Part shown: in pieces, positions 55,152-62,851 of the stretch | Numbering within the stretch: the first letter of the stretch is position 1 | Layout of the letters: each line of letters opens with the position of its first letter | Source: an uncultured Algibacter sp. | GTDB lineage: Bacteria; Bacteroidota; Bacteroidia; Flavobacteriales; Flavobacteriaceae | Assembly (NCBI GenBank): GCA_947502405.1 | Contig: CANMZT010000009.1 | Coordinates: 62,001-126,000, forward strand | DNA length: 64,000 nt | Direction: 5' to 3' | Made by a program: the position numbers and the translations under genes | The notes under the pieces: generated by a model | Databases searched by the model: none | What the model saw: the letters and a program-made list of their open reading frames with translations, nothing else | Told to the model about the DNA's origin: nothing

Positions 55152-55703
55152 TTAAGGCAAGTTTAGTTGCCACGAAACACCGAATTGATCAATAACCCAT
55201 CCAAACTTTTTGCTAAAGCCATAGTTGTTTAAAGGCATAGTTACGGTTCCATTTTCGGATAATTTTGAAAACAGATTTTCAAGCTCACTTTCAGTTTCAC
55301 AATCAATAAAGTTGGATACAGCTGGAGTAAATCCCCAATCATGTACAGGAGGACTATCACTACACATAAATAGGCTTCCATTCAAATCAAATGTAGCGTG
55401 CATAATTTTTCCAGCTTCAACAGGAGCATTTTCTCCCCAGCGTTTTACATCTATAATTTTAGAGTTGTTAAACAATGCAACATAAAAGTTCATGGCGTTT
55501 TCTGCATTGTTATCTTGAAATGTAAGAAACGTTTTTATCTGCTTTTTCATTGTTATTTTGTTTTTTGTTAAGATGCGTTTTAAGCTATCATTTTTTATTT
55601 TCAGTTGTTCGATTTTGACAAGGTTATTTTGCACTGTTTTAGAGTCTGAGCAACCTGCTATAAAAAAACAAAATAAAACTAACGCGAGTATTTGTCTTCT
55701 CAT
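55152..55703 (-). CDS. Lipoprotein-anchored VOC (PhnB-like) protein
   Basis: 183 residues. Residues 1-18 are a lipoprotein signal (MRRQILALVLFCFFIAGC), 19-50 a short coiled segment (IEQLKIKNDSLKRILTKN). From residue 52 comes a complete VOC/3-demethylubiquinone-9 3-methyltransferase-like domain (MKKQIKTFLTFQDNNAENAM ... FGWVIDQFGVSWQLNLP). PhnB-type VOC proteins are normally cytoplasmic and start at the equivalent of M52. If the annotated start is real, this copy is lipid-anchored in the envelope. Translation from M52 (55550) is the alternative. Confidence 0.75.
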   Translation of the reverse strand: MRRQILALVLFCFFIAGCSDSKTVQNNLVKIEQLKIKNDSLKRILTKNKITMKKQIKTFLTFQDNNAENAMNFYVALFNNSKIIDVKRWGENAPVEAGKIMHATFDLNGSLFMCSDSPPVHDWGFTPAVSNFIDCETESELENLFSKLSENGTVTMPLNNYGFSKKFGWVIDQFGVSWQLNLP

Positions 55704-55920
55704 TATATAAAGGGTTTTATTTATGGTCTACTTTTATTTATAATACCTAAAACTTAAGGAGCAGCATAAAAAGTAAATTTATTATTGACAAAAGATATTA
55801 ATTAATTTTATTTACTACAAACAGCTTTTGTTATTGCTTATATCAAACCAAACTTTCGTAAAACTTTAACGAATTCACGTTGTAATTAAAATACTAACCC
55901 AGTATATTCGTTATTTAGTT

Positions 55921-56048
55921 TTTGCGTTAAGGATTGTAGAGGAAATCCTTTTGCTTTTTCTGCAAAAGATTGAAACGTAAAGCCTGACCCGAATTGTAAT
56001 AAAGTTTAAAGTTTAATGTGAATTTTAAATGAGGGTAACGCCCAAATA
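55921..56048 (-). repeat. Dispersed GCGTTA...TAACGC element, copy C (reversed)
   Basis: Read on the minus strand it starts TTTGGGCGTTACCC, contains GGGTCAGGCTTTACG and ends AGGATTTCCTCTACAATCCT TAACGCAAA, matching copy A end to end. The other 217 bases of this gap (55704-55920) show nothing beyond AT-rich sequence. Confidence 0.75.
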
Positions 56049-56058
56049 AATATAATTA

Positions 56059-56490
56059 ATGCCAGACAACAAACAGCTAAAATACGATAAGGCATATTTA
56101 CGGATAGCGCAAGAATGGGGGAAGCTTTCGTATTGCAAACGCAAGCAGGTAGGTGCCATTATTGTTAAGGATAGAATGATAATATCGGATGGGTATAACG
56201 GTACACCATCTGGTTTTGAGAATTTTTGTGAAGATGAAGAGGGCTACACCAAATGGTATGTGTTGCATGCCGAGGCTAATGCTATTTTAAAAGTGGCTGC
56301 ATCTACGCAATCGTGTAAAGGTGCAACCTTATACATTACATTGTCGCCATGTAAAGAGTGTAGCAAGTTAATACATCAAGCAGGTATTGTTAAAGTGGTT
56401 TATAATAGGGCGTATAAAGATGATTCTGGTTTAAAATTTTTGGAACGTGCCGGAATTGAACTTGAACTTATAGAAGATTTAAAAGCATAA
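56059..56490 (+). CDS. Deoxycytidylate (dCMP) deaminase
   Basis: 143 residues. The zinc-dependent deaminase signature is intact: HAEANAIL (Zn-ligand His and catalytic Glu) and LSPCKECSKL (two Zn-ligand cysteines). The opening AYLRIAQEWGKLSYCKRKQV and GYNGTPSGFENFCED are typical of dCMP deaminases, which make dUMP for thymidylate synthesis. The stop overlaps the ATG of the S41 protease gene by one base (TAATG), so both are co-translated. Confidence 0.92.
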   Translation: MPDNKQLKYDKAYLRIAQEWGKLSYCKRKQVGAIIVKDRMIISDGYNGTPSGFENFCEDEEGYTKWYVLHAEANAILKVAASTQSCKGATLYITLSPCKECSKLIHQAGIVKVVYNRAYKDDSGLKFLERAGIELELIEDLKA

Positions 56491-58079
56491 TGGCGTACCA
56501 AAAAAAATATTTACCCTTAGTACTAGGTGTTGCTATTGCAGCAGGTATTTTTATTGGTGGTAAGTTAGATTTTACAGACTCTCCAGATCGCTTATTCTCC
56601 ACTAATAGTAAAAAAGATAAACTCAATAGGCTTATAGATTATATTGAATACGACTATGTAGATGATATTAATACTGACAGTATTGTTGATGTTACGGTAA
56701 ATGGTATTTTAGATAACCTCGATCCGCACTCGGTTTATATTCCTAAAGAAGATATGGAGCGTGTTGCAGAGGAAATGAAAGGCGATTTTGTGGGTATTGG
56801 TGTAAGCTTTTACACTTACAGAGATACTATAGCCGTAATTCGTGCTATTGAAAACGGACCAAGTGCTAAAGCTGGTATTAAAGGTGGAGATAGAATAATT
56901 ACTGCTGATGGAGATTCGCTATTCGGAACACATTTAAAAGATGGTGAAATCATAAAAAAACTAAAGGGCGAGATAAATTCTAAAGTAAAATTAGAAGTTT
57001 ATAGGCGTGGTGAACCAGAACTTTTAAAATTTACGGTAAAGCGAGGGACTATTCCTATTAAAAGTGTAGATGCTGCTTATATGCTTACAGAGACTTTGGG
57101 ATATATAAAAATAAATCGTTTTGCTGAATCTACGTATAAAGAATTTAAAAAAGGTATTGAAAAACTAGAAGCATTGGGTGCAACTGAAATAGCTCTGGAT
57201 TTAAGAGATAATCCTGGTGGTTTTTTAGGCATTGCGGAACAAATAGTTGATGAGTTTCTGGAAGATGATAAACTTATTTTATTTACTAAAAACAAAAGAG
57301 GAGATGTAGAGAAAAGTTATGCAACCAGTAAGGGCGATTTTGAAGATGGAAAAGTGTATGTGTTAATAGATGAAAATTCAGCTTCAGCCAGTGAAATTGT
57401 TGCGGGTGCACTACAAGACAATGATAAAGGAACTATTGTTGGGAGACGCTCTTACGGTAAAGGACTCGTGCAACGCGAAATGGATTTAGGTGATGGTAGT
57501 GCCGTACGCTTAACGGTGTCTCGATATTATACGCCTACAGGGCGTTCTATACAAAGGCCATACACCAATGGTAATAGAGATTATTACGATGAGTATTTTG
57601 ATAGATTGAATAGCGGTGAGCTTCTTGATCCTGAAAAAATTAAGGTAGACGATTCTTTAAAGTTTACCACGCCAGCTGGAAAAATTGTGTATGGTGGTGG
57701 CGGTATTATTCCTGATGTTTTTGTGCCTATTGATAATAGTATGCAAAACGAAACCTTATCCTTTTTACAACGTCGCGGTTTTTTTGGGAATTTTGTTTTT
57801 GAAGAATTGGAAAAAGACCGCCATTTGTATGATGATTACCAACGACAAGATTTTATAGATTCGTTTGAAGTGGGTGATGATTTAGTCTTCGCATTTCAGG
57901 ATTATCTAAACTTAAGAACAGAGTCTAAAGTTACCTTTGTGGCCTATCATGATGAGGTAAAACAATACATAAAAGCAACACTTGCAGACCAACTTTTTGG
58001 TGCTGGTGCTTTTGAGGAAGTTTATAACCAACGCGATATTATGATTGACGAGGTTATTAAGTTGAGTGATGGGGAATAA
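56490..58079 (+). CDS. S41-family C-terminal processing protease
   Basis: 529 residues. An N-terminal signal anchor (YLPLVLGVAIAAGIFIGGKL) precedes an N-terminal domain, a PDZ domain (~88-175, FVGIGVSFYTYRDTIAVIRA) and the S41 catalytic core. The nucleophile serine is in DENSASASEIVAGALQDNDK and the lysine in SYGKGLVQREM. The tail (~410-529) is typical of flavobacterial CtpA-like proteins. It cleaves or processes periplasmic proteins. Coupled to dCMP deaminase, an arrangement conserved in Flavobacteriaceae. Confidence 0.93.
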   Translation: MAYQKKYLPLVLGVAIAAGIFIGGKLDFTDSPDRLFSTNSKKDKLNRLIDYIEYDYVDDINTDSIVDVTVNGILDNLDPHSVYIPKEDMERVAEEMKGDFVGIGVSFYTYRDTIAVIRAIENGPSAKAGIKGGDRIITADGDSLFGTHLKDGEIIKKLKGEINSKVKLEVYRRGEPELLKFTVKRGTIPIKSVDAAYMLTETLGYIKINRFAESTYKEFKKGIEKLEALGATEIALDLRDNPGGFLGIAEQIVDEFLEDDKLILFTKNKRGDVEKSYATSKGDFEDGKVYVLIDENSASASEIVAGALQDNDKGTIVGRRSYGKGLVQREMDLGDGSAVRLTVSRYYTPTGRSIQRPYTNGNRDYYDEYFDRLNSGELLDPEKIKVDDSLKFTTPAGKIVYGGGGIIPDVFVPIDNSMQNETLSFLQRRGFFGNFVFEELEKDRHLYDDYQRQDFIDSFEVGDDLVFAFQDYLNLRTESKVTFVAYHDEVKQYIKATLADQLFGAGAFEEVYNQRDIMIDEVIKLSDGE

Positions 58080-58082
58080 GTT

Positions 58083-58112
58083 TGTCATTCTAGCGCATGC
58101 AGGAATCTCTTA
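58083..58112. repeat. Short hairpin repeat (GTCATTCTAGCGCATGCAGGAATC)
   Basis: GTCATTCTAGCGCATGCAGG AATC has the arms of the repeat at 5459 (ATTC...GAAT), just after the S41 gene. The rest of the gap to 58320 holds no feature. Confidence 0.5.
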
Positions 58113-58319
58113 AATTGAAACTCAAAGTTTTAAAATTTTTCTTTAAAAACTGTATTTTACGGGTTTCCCACAGCACCAATATAATTTTTAGATAAAATGC
58201 ATGATTTTTCATAACTATAAAGTAGGAATTTACAATAATACTATTAAATTTATACCATACTAAGAACCCTCTCAAAGTTTAATAGCCTATAGTAATTAAT
58301 TTATTTATCTTAATTATAT

Positions 58320-60281
58320 ATGTTTATGAAATTTCATTTTGCAATGCCCTCAAGCCTCAAACACTTTTGTGTTTTATTACTAATTACATTATTGTCTTTT
58401 AGTTGTGAGAAAGACGATAGTCCCAATCAAGAAACTAGTATTTCTCAACCCCAAGAGAAAGGCTATACCGTTAAAAAAGTAACCTTAAATGAAGTAAAAC
58501 AAAGTAATTTAGTAAAACAAGCTATAGATAATATTGAGCAACAATTAGATTATAATAAATTAAACAGCACAAAATCGTCTAAAACCAAGTATCAAACAAA
58601 TGCATCTACATCAGCTATAGCTACTAATGACCCTATAAAAAATAAGGACAATACGTTTACTATTTTAACCGATGAGATATTACAAGTAAGTACAGACTCC
58701 ACAGATGTTTATACGTTTCGTATAGAAACCCCAACCAAACCAGAATCTGATTTTGAAAACTTTGTAATACATAAAAACAGTGATGAAAGTATAGCTTATT
58801 ATATTTATAGATACGAAAGTATTGGTTCTGAGATTACTGCTCTTAACTTTTCAAGAGAAGAAGTAAATAGTGATCAAATTAATATAGGTGATTTTGAAGA
58901 TTATTTACCTAGTGTTATGATGTATGATGATGCAAATCGCTGTTGGGTAAGAGTTACTATTGAAAATGGCGATTTAATAATAGATACCTCTGACTGTAGA
59001 AATAGAGCTTCTGGTGGAGATGGGGAAATTCATGCAGCAGGTAGTGGAACATTGACTGGCTATGCATTAATTGGAGGAACTATACCACATGGAACTCTTT
59101 TTAGGTATGGAAATTGGTTGAGGACAGGTTCTCATGTTAATGCTGACGGGTATTGTGTTTTAAACAGACCTTTGTTTGATTTAAATGGAAATCCACTTCT
59201 TAGTTCTCAAGGTCGTCGTTTATACCAATCTACACTAGCAGATTGTCAAAATGGGAATGTTCCAACTAATGGTAACTCTCCAACCGACACAGATTCATCA
59301 GACCCTTGGGGAAACTCAACTAATACATGGCCTAATGTCGACCCACTTCATAGTGACTCTGGTGGAGGTGGTTCGCCTTCAAATGATTCCAATACAGATA
59401 ATAATACTAATCAAGGTGATATAGTTGGTGTTTTAGCGCCTTCTCCATTAGACCTCGCTATAGATGAGTTTTTTGATAAACTTGAAGATGACGAAGATGA
59501 TTGTTTAGCAGCAGGGTTTAATCAATTTAAAACTGATATAACTAACTTTTTTGAAGAGAATCAACCAGTTCGTCCAATTGGTTATGATGGACCTGTTATT
59601 GATAGTAATATTACAGATTTTGCTAATGCGGCTATTGATGCGAATTGTTCTGGTGGTGAGGTAGATTTTGATGATAATGTTATTCTAAGTAAAGAATTTA
59701 AAGATAATGCTAAACTAAAATGTGTTTATGATAAATTAGCTGGTGATAATAATAGTTTGTTTAAAGATACAGTTGGAGCTTTTATTGATAATCCAAATGT
59801 AAATCTTGTACTGACGATAGGTGATTGTGATAGAACTGATGATGCATGTACACAAGATAAATATGTTGAAGAAACAGGTATTATTACAATTAGAATTGAA
59901 GATATTAATGCAAATCCGCTAGAAATTGCTCAAATGATAATTCATGAAGCTATTCATGCAGAATTGGCAAAATATGTTTCAGAATTTGAATCGGGAATTG
60001 ATTCAAACAACAGAGAAGAGTTATTTTCATTTTACAAATTTTACAAAGATTTAGATGGTGGAGATGTCGATCATGTTTATATGACAATAAATTATATCAA
60101 CCCTATGGCTTCAGCATTAAGGCAATTTGATAATAATAGCTACCCAATTGATTACTATAAATCTTTTGTTTGGGAGGGTCTTACTAAATGGGATGTTAAT
60201 TCTGTTCTAACTGATGACTTGATAGATACTTATTACAATTACAGGTCTATAGTGGTTGGGAATAGTGAAATTTGTAATTAA
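58320..60281 (+). CDS. Large lipoprotein with C-terminal HExxH metallopeptidase-like domain
   Basis: 653 residues. The signal region MFMKFHFAMPSSLKHFCVLL... ends in lipobox LSFSC (Cys ~31), followed by KDDSPN. Residues ~30-215 form an N-terminal module rich in charged and polar residues. A middle segment (~235-310, GSGTLTGYALIGGTIPHGTL, then CVLNRPLFDLNGNPLLSSQG) precedes an N/S/T/G/D-rich linker. The C-terminal domain (~375-653) holds IIHEAIHAELAKYV with H542, E543, H546 and E548, a zinc-protease-like site, and ends with YYKSFVWEGLTKWD (W618). This looks like a polymorphic-toxin-type architecture with an exchangeable tip. Substrate unknown. Confidence 0.8.
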   Translation: MFMKFHFAMPSSLKHFCVLLLITLLSFSCEKDDSPNQETSISQPQEKGYTVKKVTLNEVKQSNLVKQAIDNIEQQLDYNKLNSTKSSKTKYQTNASTSAIATNDPIKNKDNTFTILTDEILQVSTDSTDVYTFRIETPTKPESDFENFVIHKNSDESIAYYIYRYESIGSEITALNFSREEVNSDQINIGDFEDYLPSVMMYDDANRCWVRVTIENGDLIIDTSDCRNRASGGDGEIHAAGSGTLTGYALIGGTIPHGTLFRYGNWLRTGSHVNADGYCVLNRPLFDLNGNPLLSSQGRRLYQSTLADCQNGNVPTNGNSPTDTDSSDPWGNSTNTWPNVDPLHSDSGGGGSPSNDSNTDNNTNQGDIVGVLAPSPLDLAIDEFFDKLEDDEDDCLAAGFNQFKTDITNFFEENQPVRPIGYDGPVIDSNITDFANAAIDANCSGGEVDFDDNVILSKEFKDNAKLKCVYDKLAGDNNSLFKDTVGAFIDNPNVNLVLTIGDCDRTDDACTQDKYVEETGIITIRIEDINANPLEIAQMIIHEAIHAELAKYVSEFESGIDSNNREELFSFYKFYKDLDGGDVDHVYMTINYINPMASALRQFDNNSYPIDYYKSFVWEGLTKWDVNSVLTDDLIDTYYNYRSIVVGNSEICN

Positions 60282-60296
60282 AACAACTAATCTAAT

Positions 60297-60890
60297 ATGG
60301 CTAAAAAAAATGTAATTATTGTTTTTTTATTATCATTTATATTTCTCAAATGTGAAAATCAAGAATATAGCATAAAATATTATCCATCTAAAAAGTTGTT
60401 TAATAGTTATAATTTGGTGAATTTAAATATTGATTCTCTTAAAAATTTTAAACAAATAACTAATGAAGTAAGATTACTTCAACAAGATCATAAAAGATCT
60501 TTTATAGAAATTAAAGACAAAGGATTTAAAAAAATTATTTTTCCTTATGTTTATGATGGGAGTTTTATTAAAAAGAGAAATATATTGAATATTACTTATG
60601 ATTCGATTTTGATTGACAAAGGATATTCTATTACAGAATTAAAAAAAATTCTGACAAGACATTATATCAACAATGGAAAAGATTATCATTATCCAGAATC
60701 TTTTAAAAAAGCTGGAATTGAAGTTTCCATGGATACAATTTCGACTTCCAAAGAGTTGAGAAAAACCTTGTTTTATCTGACCAAAGTATTTGATGAAGTT
60801 AATGAGGAAATAAGTGACACATTAGAATTAAAAATTTTCTTTAGCTATTTTAGACAAATTCCACCACCGCCAAAAACAATATTAAATTGA
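60297..60890 (+). CDS. Small exported protein, possible immunity partner
   Basis: 197 residues. A hydrophobic N-terminus (MAKKNVIIVFLLSFIFLKCE) looks like a lipoprotein signal, although the residues before Cys19 (LK) are not a standard lipobox. The mature part is unrecognised (YYPSKKLFNSYNLVNLNIDS ... HYINNGKDYHYPESFKKAGI) and ends in FRQIPPPPKTILN. It begins 15 bases after the metallopeptidase-like gene, in the position of an immunity protein. That role is inferred from order and from the similar modules downstream, not from homology. Confidence 0.65.
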   Translation: MAKKNVIIVFLLSFIFLKCENQEYSIKYYPSKKLFNSYNLVNLNIDSLKNFKQITNEVRLLQQDHKRSFIEIKDKGFKKIIFPYVYDGSFIKKRNILNITYDSILIDKGYSITELKKILTRHYINNGKDYHYPESFKKAGIEVSMDTISTSKELRKTLFYLTKVFDEVNEEISDTLELKIFFSYFRQIPPPPKTILN

Positions 60891-60908
60891 AATAGTTAGG
60901 AGAATTAA

Positions 60909-61061
60909 GGTGTTTTTTATAAATCTTACGCATGGGATGGTTTAATCTATTGAGATATAAATGCTTGGAAAGAAATAATGACTGATACAGAAAGAACTCG
61001 TATAAAAAATGTTATATCTAATTATATCTCGAATAATGTTAATCAAACATGTACAGAATGA
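60909..61061 (+). pseudogene. Orphan C-terminal tip 1 of the HExxH-protein family (broken)
   Basis: The frame opens after a TAA at 60906 and reads GVFYKSYAWDGLIY, an in-frame TGA, DINAWKEIMTDTERTRIKNV, ISNYISNNVNQTCTE, then TGA at 61059-61061. It aligns with the end of the 653-aa protein (YYKSFVWEGLTKWD ...). There is no start codon or upstream domain. The final stop overlaps the ATG of the next (ruined) small gene as ATGA. Confidence 0.7.
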
Positions 61062-61476
61062 ATAAGATAATAGTTGTTTTCATATTTTTTATATCAATTT
61101 TGTTTTTCTCAAGTAAACGAAGAAAATACATACATATATTTTGATACTTCTAGTAAAAAAGAATATTTTGTTGAAGTTGATGGAAAAATGATTAAAGAAA
61201 ATTTTATAGTAAAGGAATTAATAAAAATGGAAATATAACTTTTTCTTTAGGTAAAGAAATGTTATCGTTTATAAAAAAGACAATAAAATAGATAGTTGTA
61301 GAATCGAGTATTTACAGATTATCAATATCTCAAATATTGATAATCTCATAAAAAAAGTAAACAATACAAATCCATTATATCCGTATAAAGTTTTTCCAAA
61401 TTTATTTTTAGTTGAAAAAATTAATGATACAATAATTGTGAAATACAAAGTTAAATGGGAGTATTACATTGAATAA
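61058..61476 (+). pseudogene. Ruined small secreted-protein gene (three frameshifts)
   Basis: Starts MNKIIVVFIFFISILFFS at ATG 61058. An extra T in the TTTTT run near 61104 shifts the frame. The true continuation QVNEENTYIYFDTSSKKEYF is in the next frame. A second shift leads into GINKNGNITFSLGKEMLSF and a third into VYKKDNKIDSCRIEYLQIIN, ending YKVKWEYYIE at TAA 61474-61476. Restored, it would be about 135 residues. It occupies the partner position after orphan tip 1 and is not similar to the other partner genes. Confidence 0.65.
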
Positions 61477-61495
61477 AATTGTTTTGTGCCTACAT

Positions 61496-61715
61496 TACCG
61501 CTCCCGCTAGTTATAACTAGTGGCGGTAAGAATGAGTAAAGTAAAAAGGGTGGTTTTTTAGTCAATTTCTACTAGCTTTCTTCTGTGAAGAGTACTATAA
61601 GAGTAAAAAACTATATAAAAGCTATTCTAAGAAATTTGAGTAGCTTCTGTATTTTTGATATTGTTAAATTACAAAGTTATTGTGGGCACTAGTTGTAAAC
61701 TAGCGCCAGCTAAGG
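61496..61715 (+). repeat. ~220-bp repeat R1
   Basis: Non-coding repeat, second copy at 62523. It opens with the hairpin TTACCGC ... GCGGTAA (61495-61529) enclosing the palindrome CTAGTTATAACTAG. It has an internal AAGCTATTCTAA / TTTGAGTAGCTT stem and closes with GGCACTAGTTGTAAACTAGC. Terminal hairpins and lack of an ORF suggest a MITE- or REP-like mobile element. Confidence 0.8.
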
Positions 61716-61884
61716 AAAATTTGACGGAAGTATATATCCTGTTCAGAATTACATGTTTTTTGGTTGGGACGGGCTTTATGATGAAGGTAGAAATAGAGGT
61801 TTAATTAGCCGTACACAATTTAATGAATACCAAAATTTAGCACAAATTCCGTTTAACGATAATCATACAACATCATGCGACTAG
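61714..61884 (+). pseudogene. Orphan C-terminal tip 2 of the HExxH-protein family
   Basis: Open frame after TAA 61711-61713: GSIYPVQNYMFFGWDGLYDE, GRNRGLISRTQFNEYQNLAQ, IPFNDNHTTSCD, stop at 61882-61884. FGWDGL aligns with FVWEGL of the 653-aa protein and with YAWDGL of orphan tip 1; YPVQNY matches YPIDYY. It begins exactly at the edge of repeat R1 and has no signal, HExxH or initiator of its own (the first in-frame ATG is at 61753). It overlaps the next small gene by 10 bases. Confidence 0.7.
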
Positions 61885-62492
61885 TTCTTTATTTTTCAAT
61901 TTTACTTTTTTTAACATGTTGTCGGTCTGGAGTTACAAAAAAAGATAATACTTCTGTTATTTTAGACTATATAGATTTAAATGTTACACAAAAGAATTAT
62001 GATACTAGGATTTACAATCCACCACCGCCACCAGAATTAAAAGACAGCATAGGGCATGGAGGAATTATCAAAGATGATTCGATTATTAATAAATTAGAAA
62101 AACTAAAGATCTTCATAAATGACAGTATACGATTTAGTGAAAACTTAACATACAAAAATGAAGACTTAGTTAAAGAATTTTTGTTTTTGGAAAACATCCA
62201 TAGAAGTATATCAATTCCTTTAGATGTAACTAATTTAAAAGAACGAAAAGGCATAAACTTAGAGAGTGTATACGTTAACAAATTTTTAAAATTATATCCA
62301 AAAATTCGATTGGAAAATAATTTTGGAGGCTTACTTAACTTTCAGAATTTATTTATTTCTAAAAATGGTAAAAAGGCATATTTTGAGGTAAGTTATTTTA
62401 AACAGAAGTTGAATACTGTAACTTATGCTATTTTTGCTGAGTTTAAAGATGGTCAGTGGATTTATAAATCAGAAATTATATCAATTTCTTAG
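61875..62492 (+). CDS. Small lipoprotein, possible immunity partner of orphan tip 2
   Basis: 205 residues. MRLVLYFSILLFLTCCRSGV has a lipobox-like LTC (Cys15 or 16), followed by a short linker and a proline run (YNPPPPPELKDS). The rest is unrecognised (LKIFINDSIRFSENLTYKNE ... GKKAYFEVSYFKQKL, TYAIFAEFKDGQWIYKSEII). The last 60 residues resemble a cystatin/NTF2-type beta sheet in pattern. The ATG lies inside the end of orphan tip 2. The gene is intact even though its predecessor is only a fragment. Flanked by repeats R1 and R2. Confidence 0.7.
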   Translation: MRLVLYFSILLFLTCCRSGVTKKDNTSVILDYIDLNVTQKNYDTRIYNPPPPPELKDSIGHGGIIKDDSIINKLEKLKIFINDSIRFSENLTYKNEDLVKEFLFLENIHRSISIPLDVTNLKERKGINLESVYVNKFLKLYPKIRLENNFGGLLNFQNLFISKNGKKAYFEVSYFKQKLNTVTYAIFAEFKDGQWIYKSEIISIS

Positions 62493-62522
62493 AGAGAATT
62501 GATGCAGAACGGAGAAAAATAT

Positions 62523-62745
62523 TCCCGATCCCGATAGTTTATAACAAGTGCCGGTAAGAGTGAGTAAAGCAAAAAGGGTGTTTTTTTTAGTCAATTTCTG
62601 CTAGCATTCGTCTGTGACGAGTATCAATAAGAATAAAAAACTATACAGAAGCTATTCTAAGAATTTTGAGTAGCTTTTGTATTTTTGATATTGTTAATTT
62701 AGAAAGTTATTGTGGGCACTAGTTATAAACTAGTGCTAGCGAGGG
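62523..62745 (+). repeat. ~220-bp repeat R2
   Basis: Matches R1 along its whole length with roughly 25 differences by eye: GTAAAAAGGGT vs GCAAAAAGGGT, AGTCAATTTCTGCTAGC, TTTGTATTTTTGATATTGTT and TTATTGTGGGCACTAGTT are shared. It closes with the hairpin GCACTAGTTATAAACTAGTGC. No ORF. It is the main content of the 359-base gap 62493-62851. Confidence 0.8.
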
Positions 62746-62780
62746 GAGTGATGGGGAGTAATTACAATTATTGAAAATGA

Positions 62781-62803
62781 TACCCTGAGGGCATCGAAGG
62801 GTA
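62781..62803. repeat. Short CCTGAG...TCGAAGG repeat
   Basis: TACCCTGAGGGCATCGAAGG GTA, with TACCCT/AGGGTA arms, a member of the CTGAG-N-TCGAAGG family seen at 3126, 4029 and 6048. Confidence 0.5.
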
Positions 62804-62851
62804 GTTTCAGAATCTTATAAATCAAACCTTAAAGGGCCTATTAAAACAAGA

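Noticed and set aside
62012-62281. Minus-strand frame of 89 residues opposite the second partner gene
   Set aside because: The plus-strand gene has a signal peptide and a natural start overlapping tip 2; the opposite frame looks like a shadow.
61496-62745. R1/R2 as the ends of an IS element or composite transposon
   Set aside because: No transposase frame lies between or inside them and no target-site duplication can be recognised; kept only as repeats.
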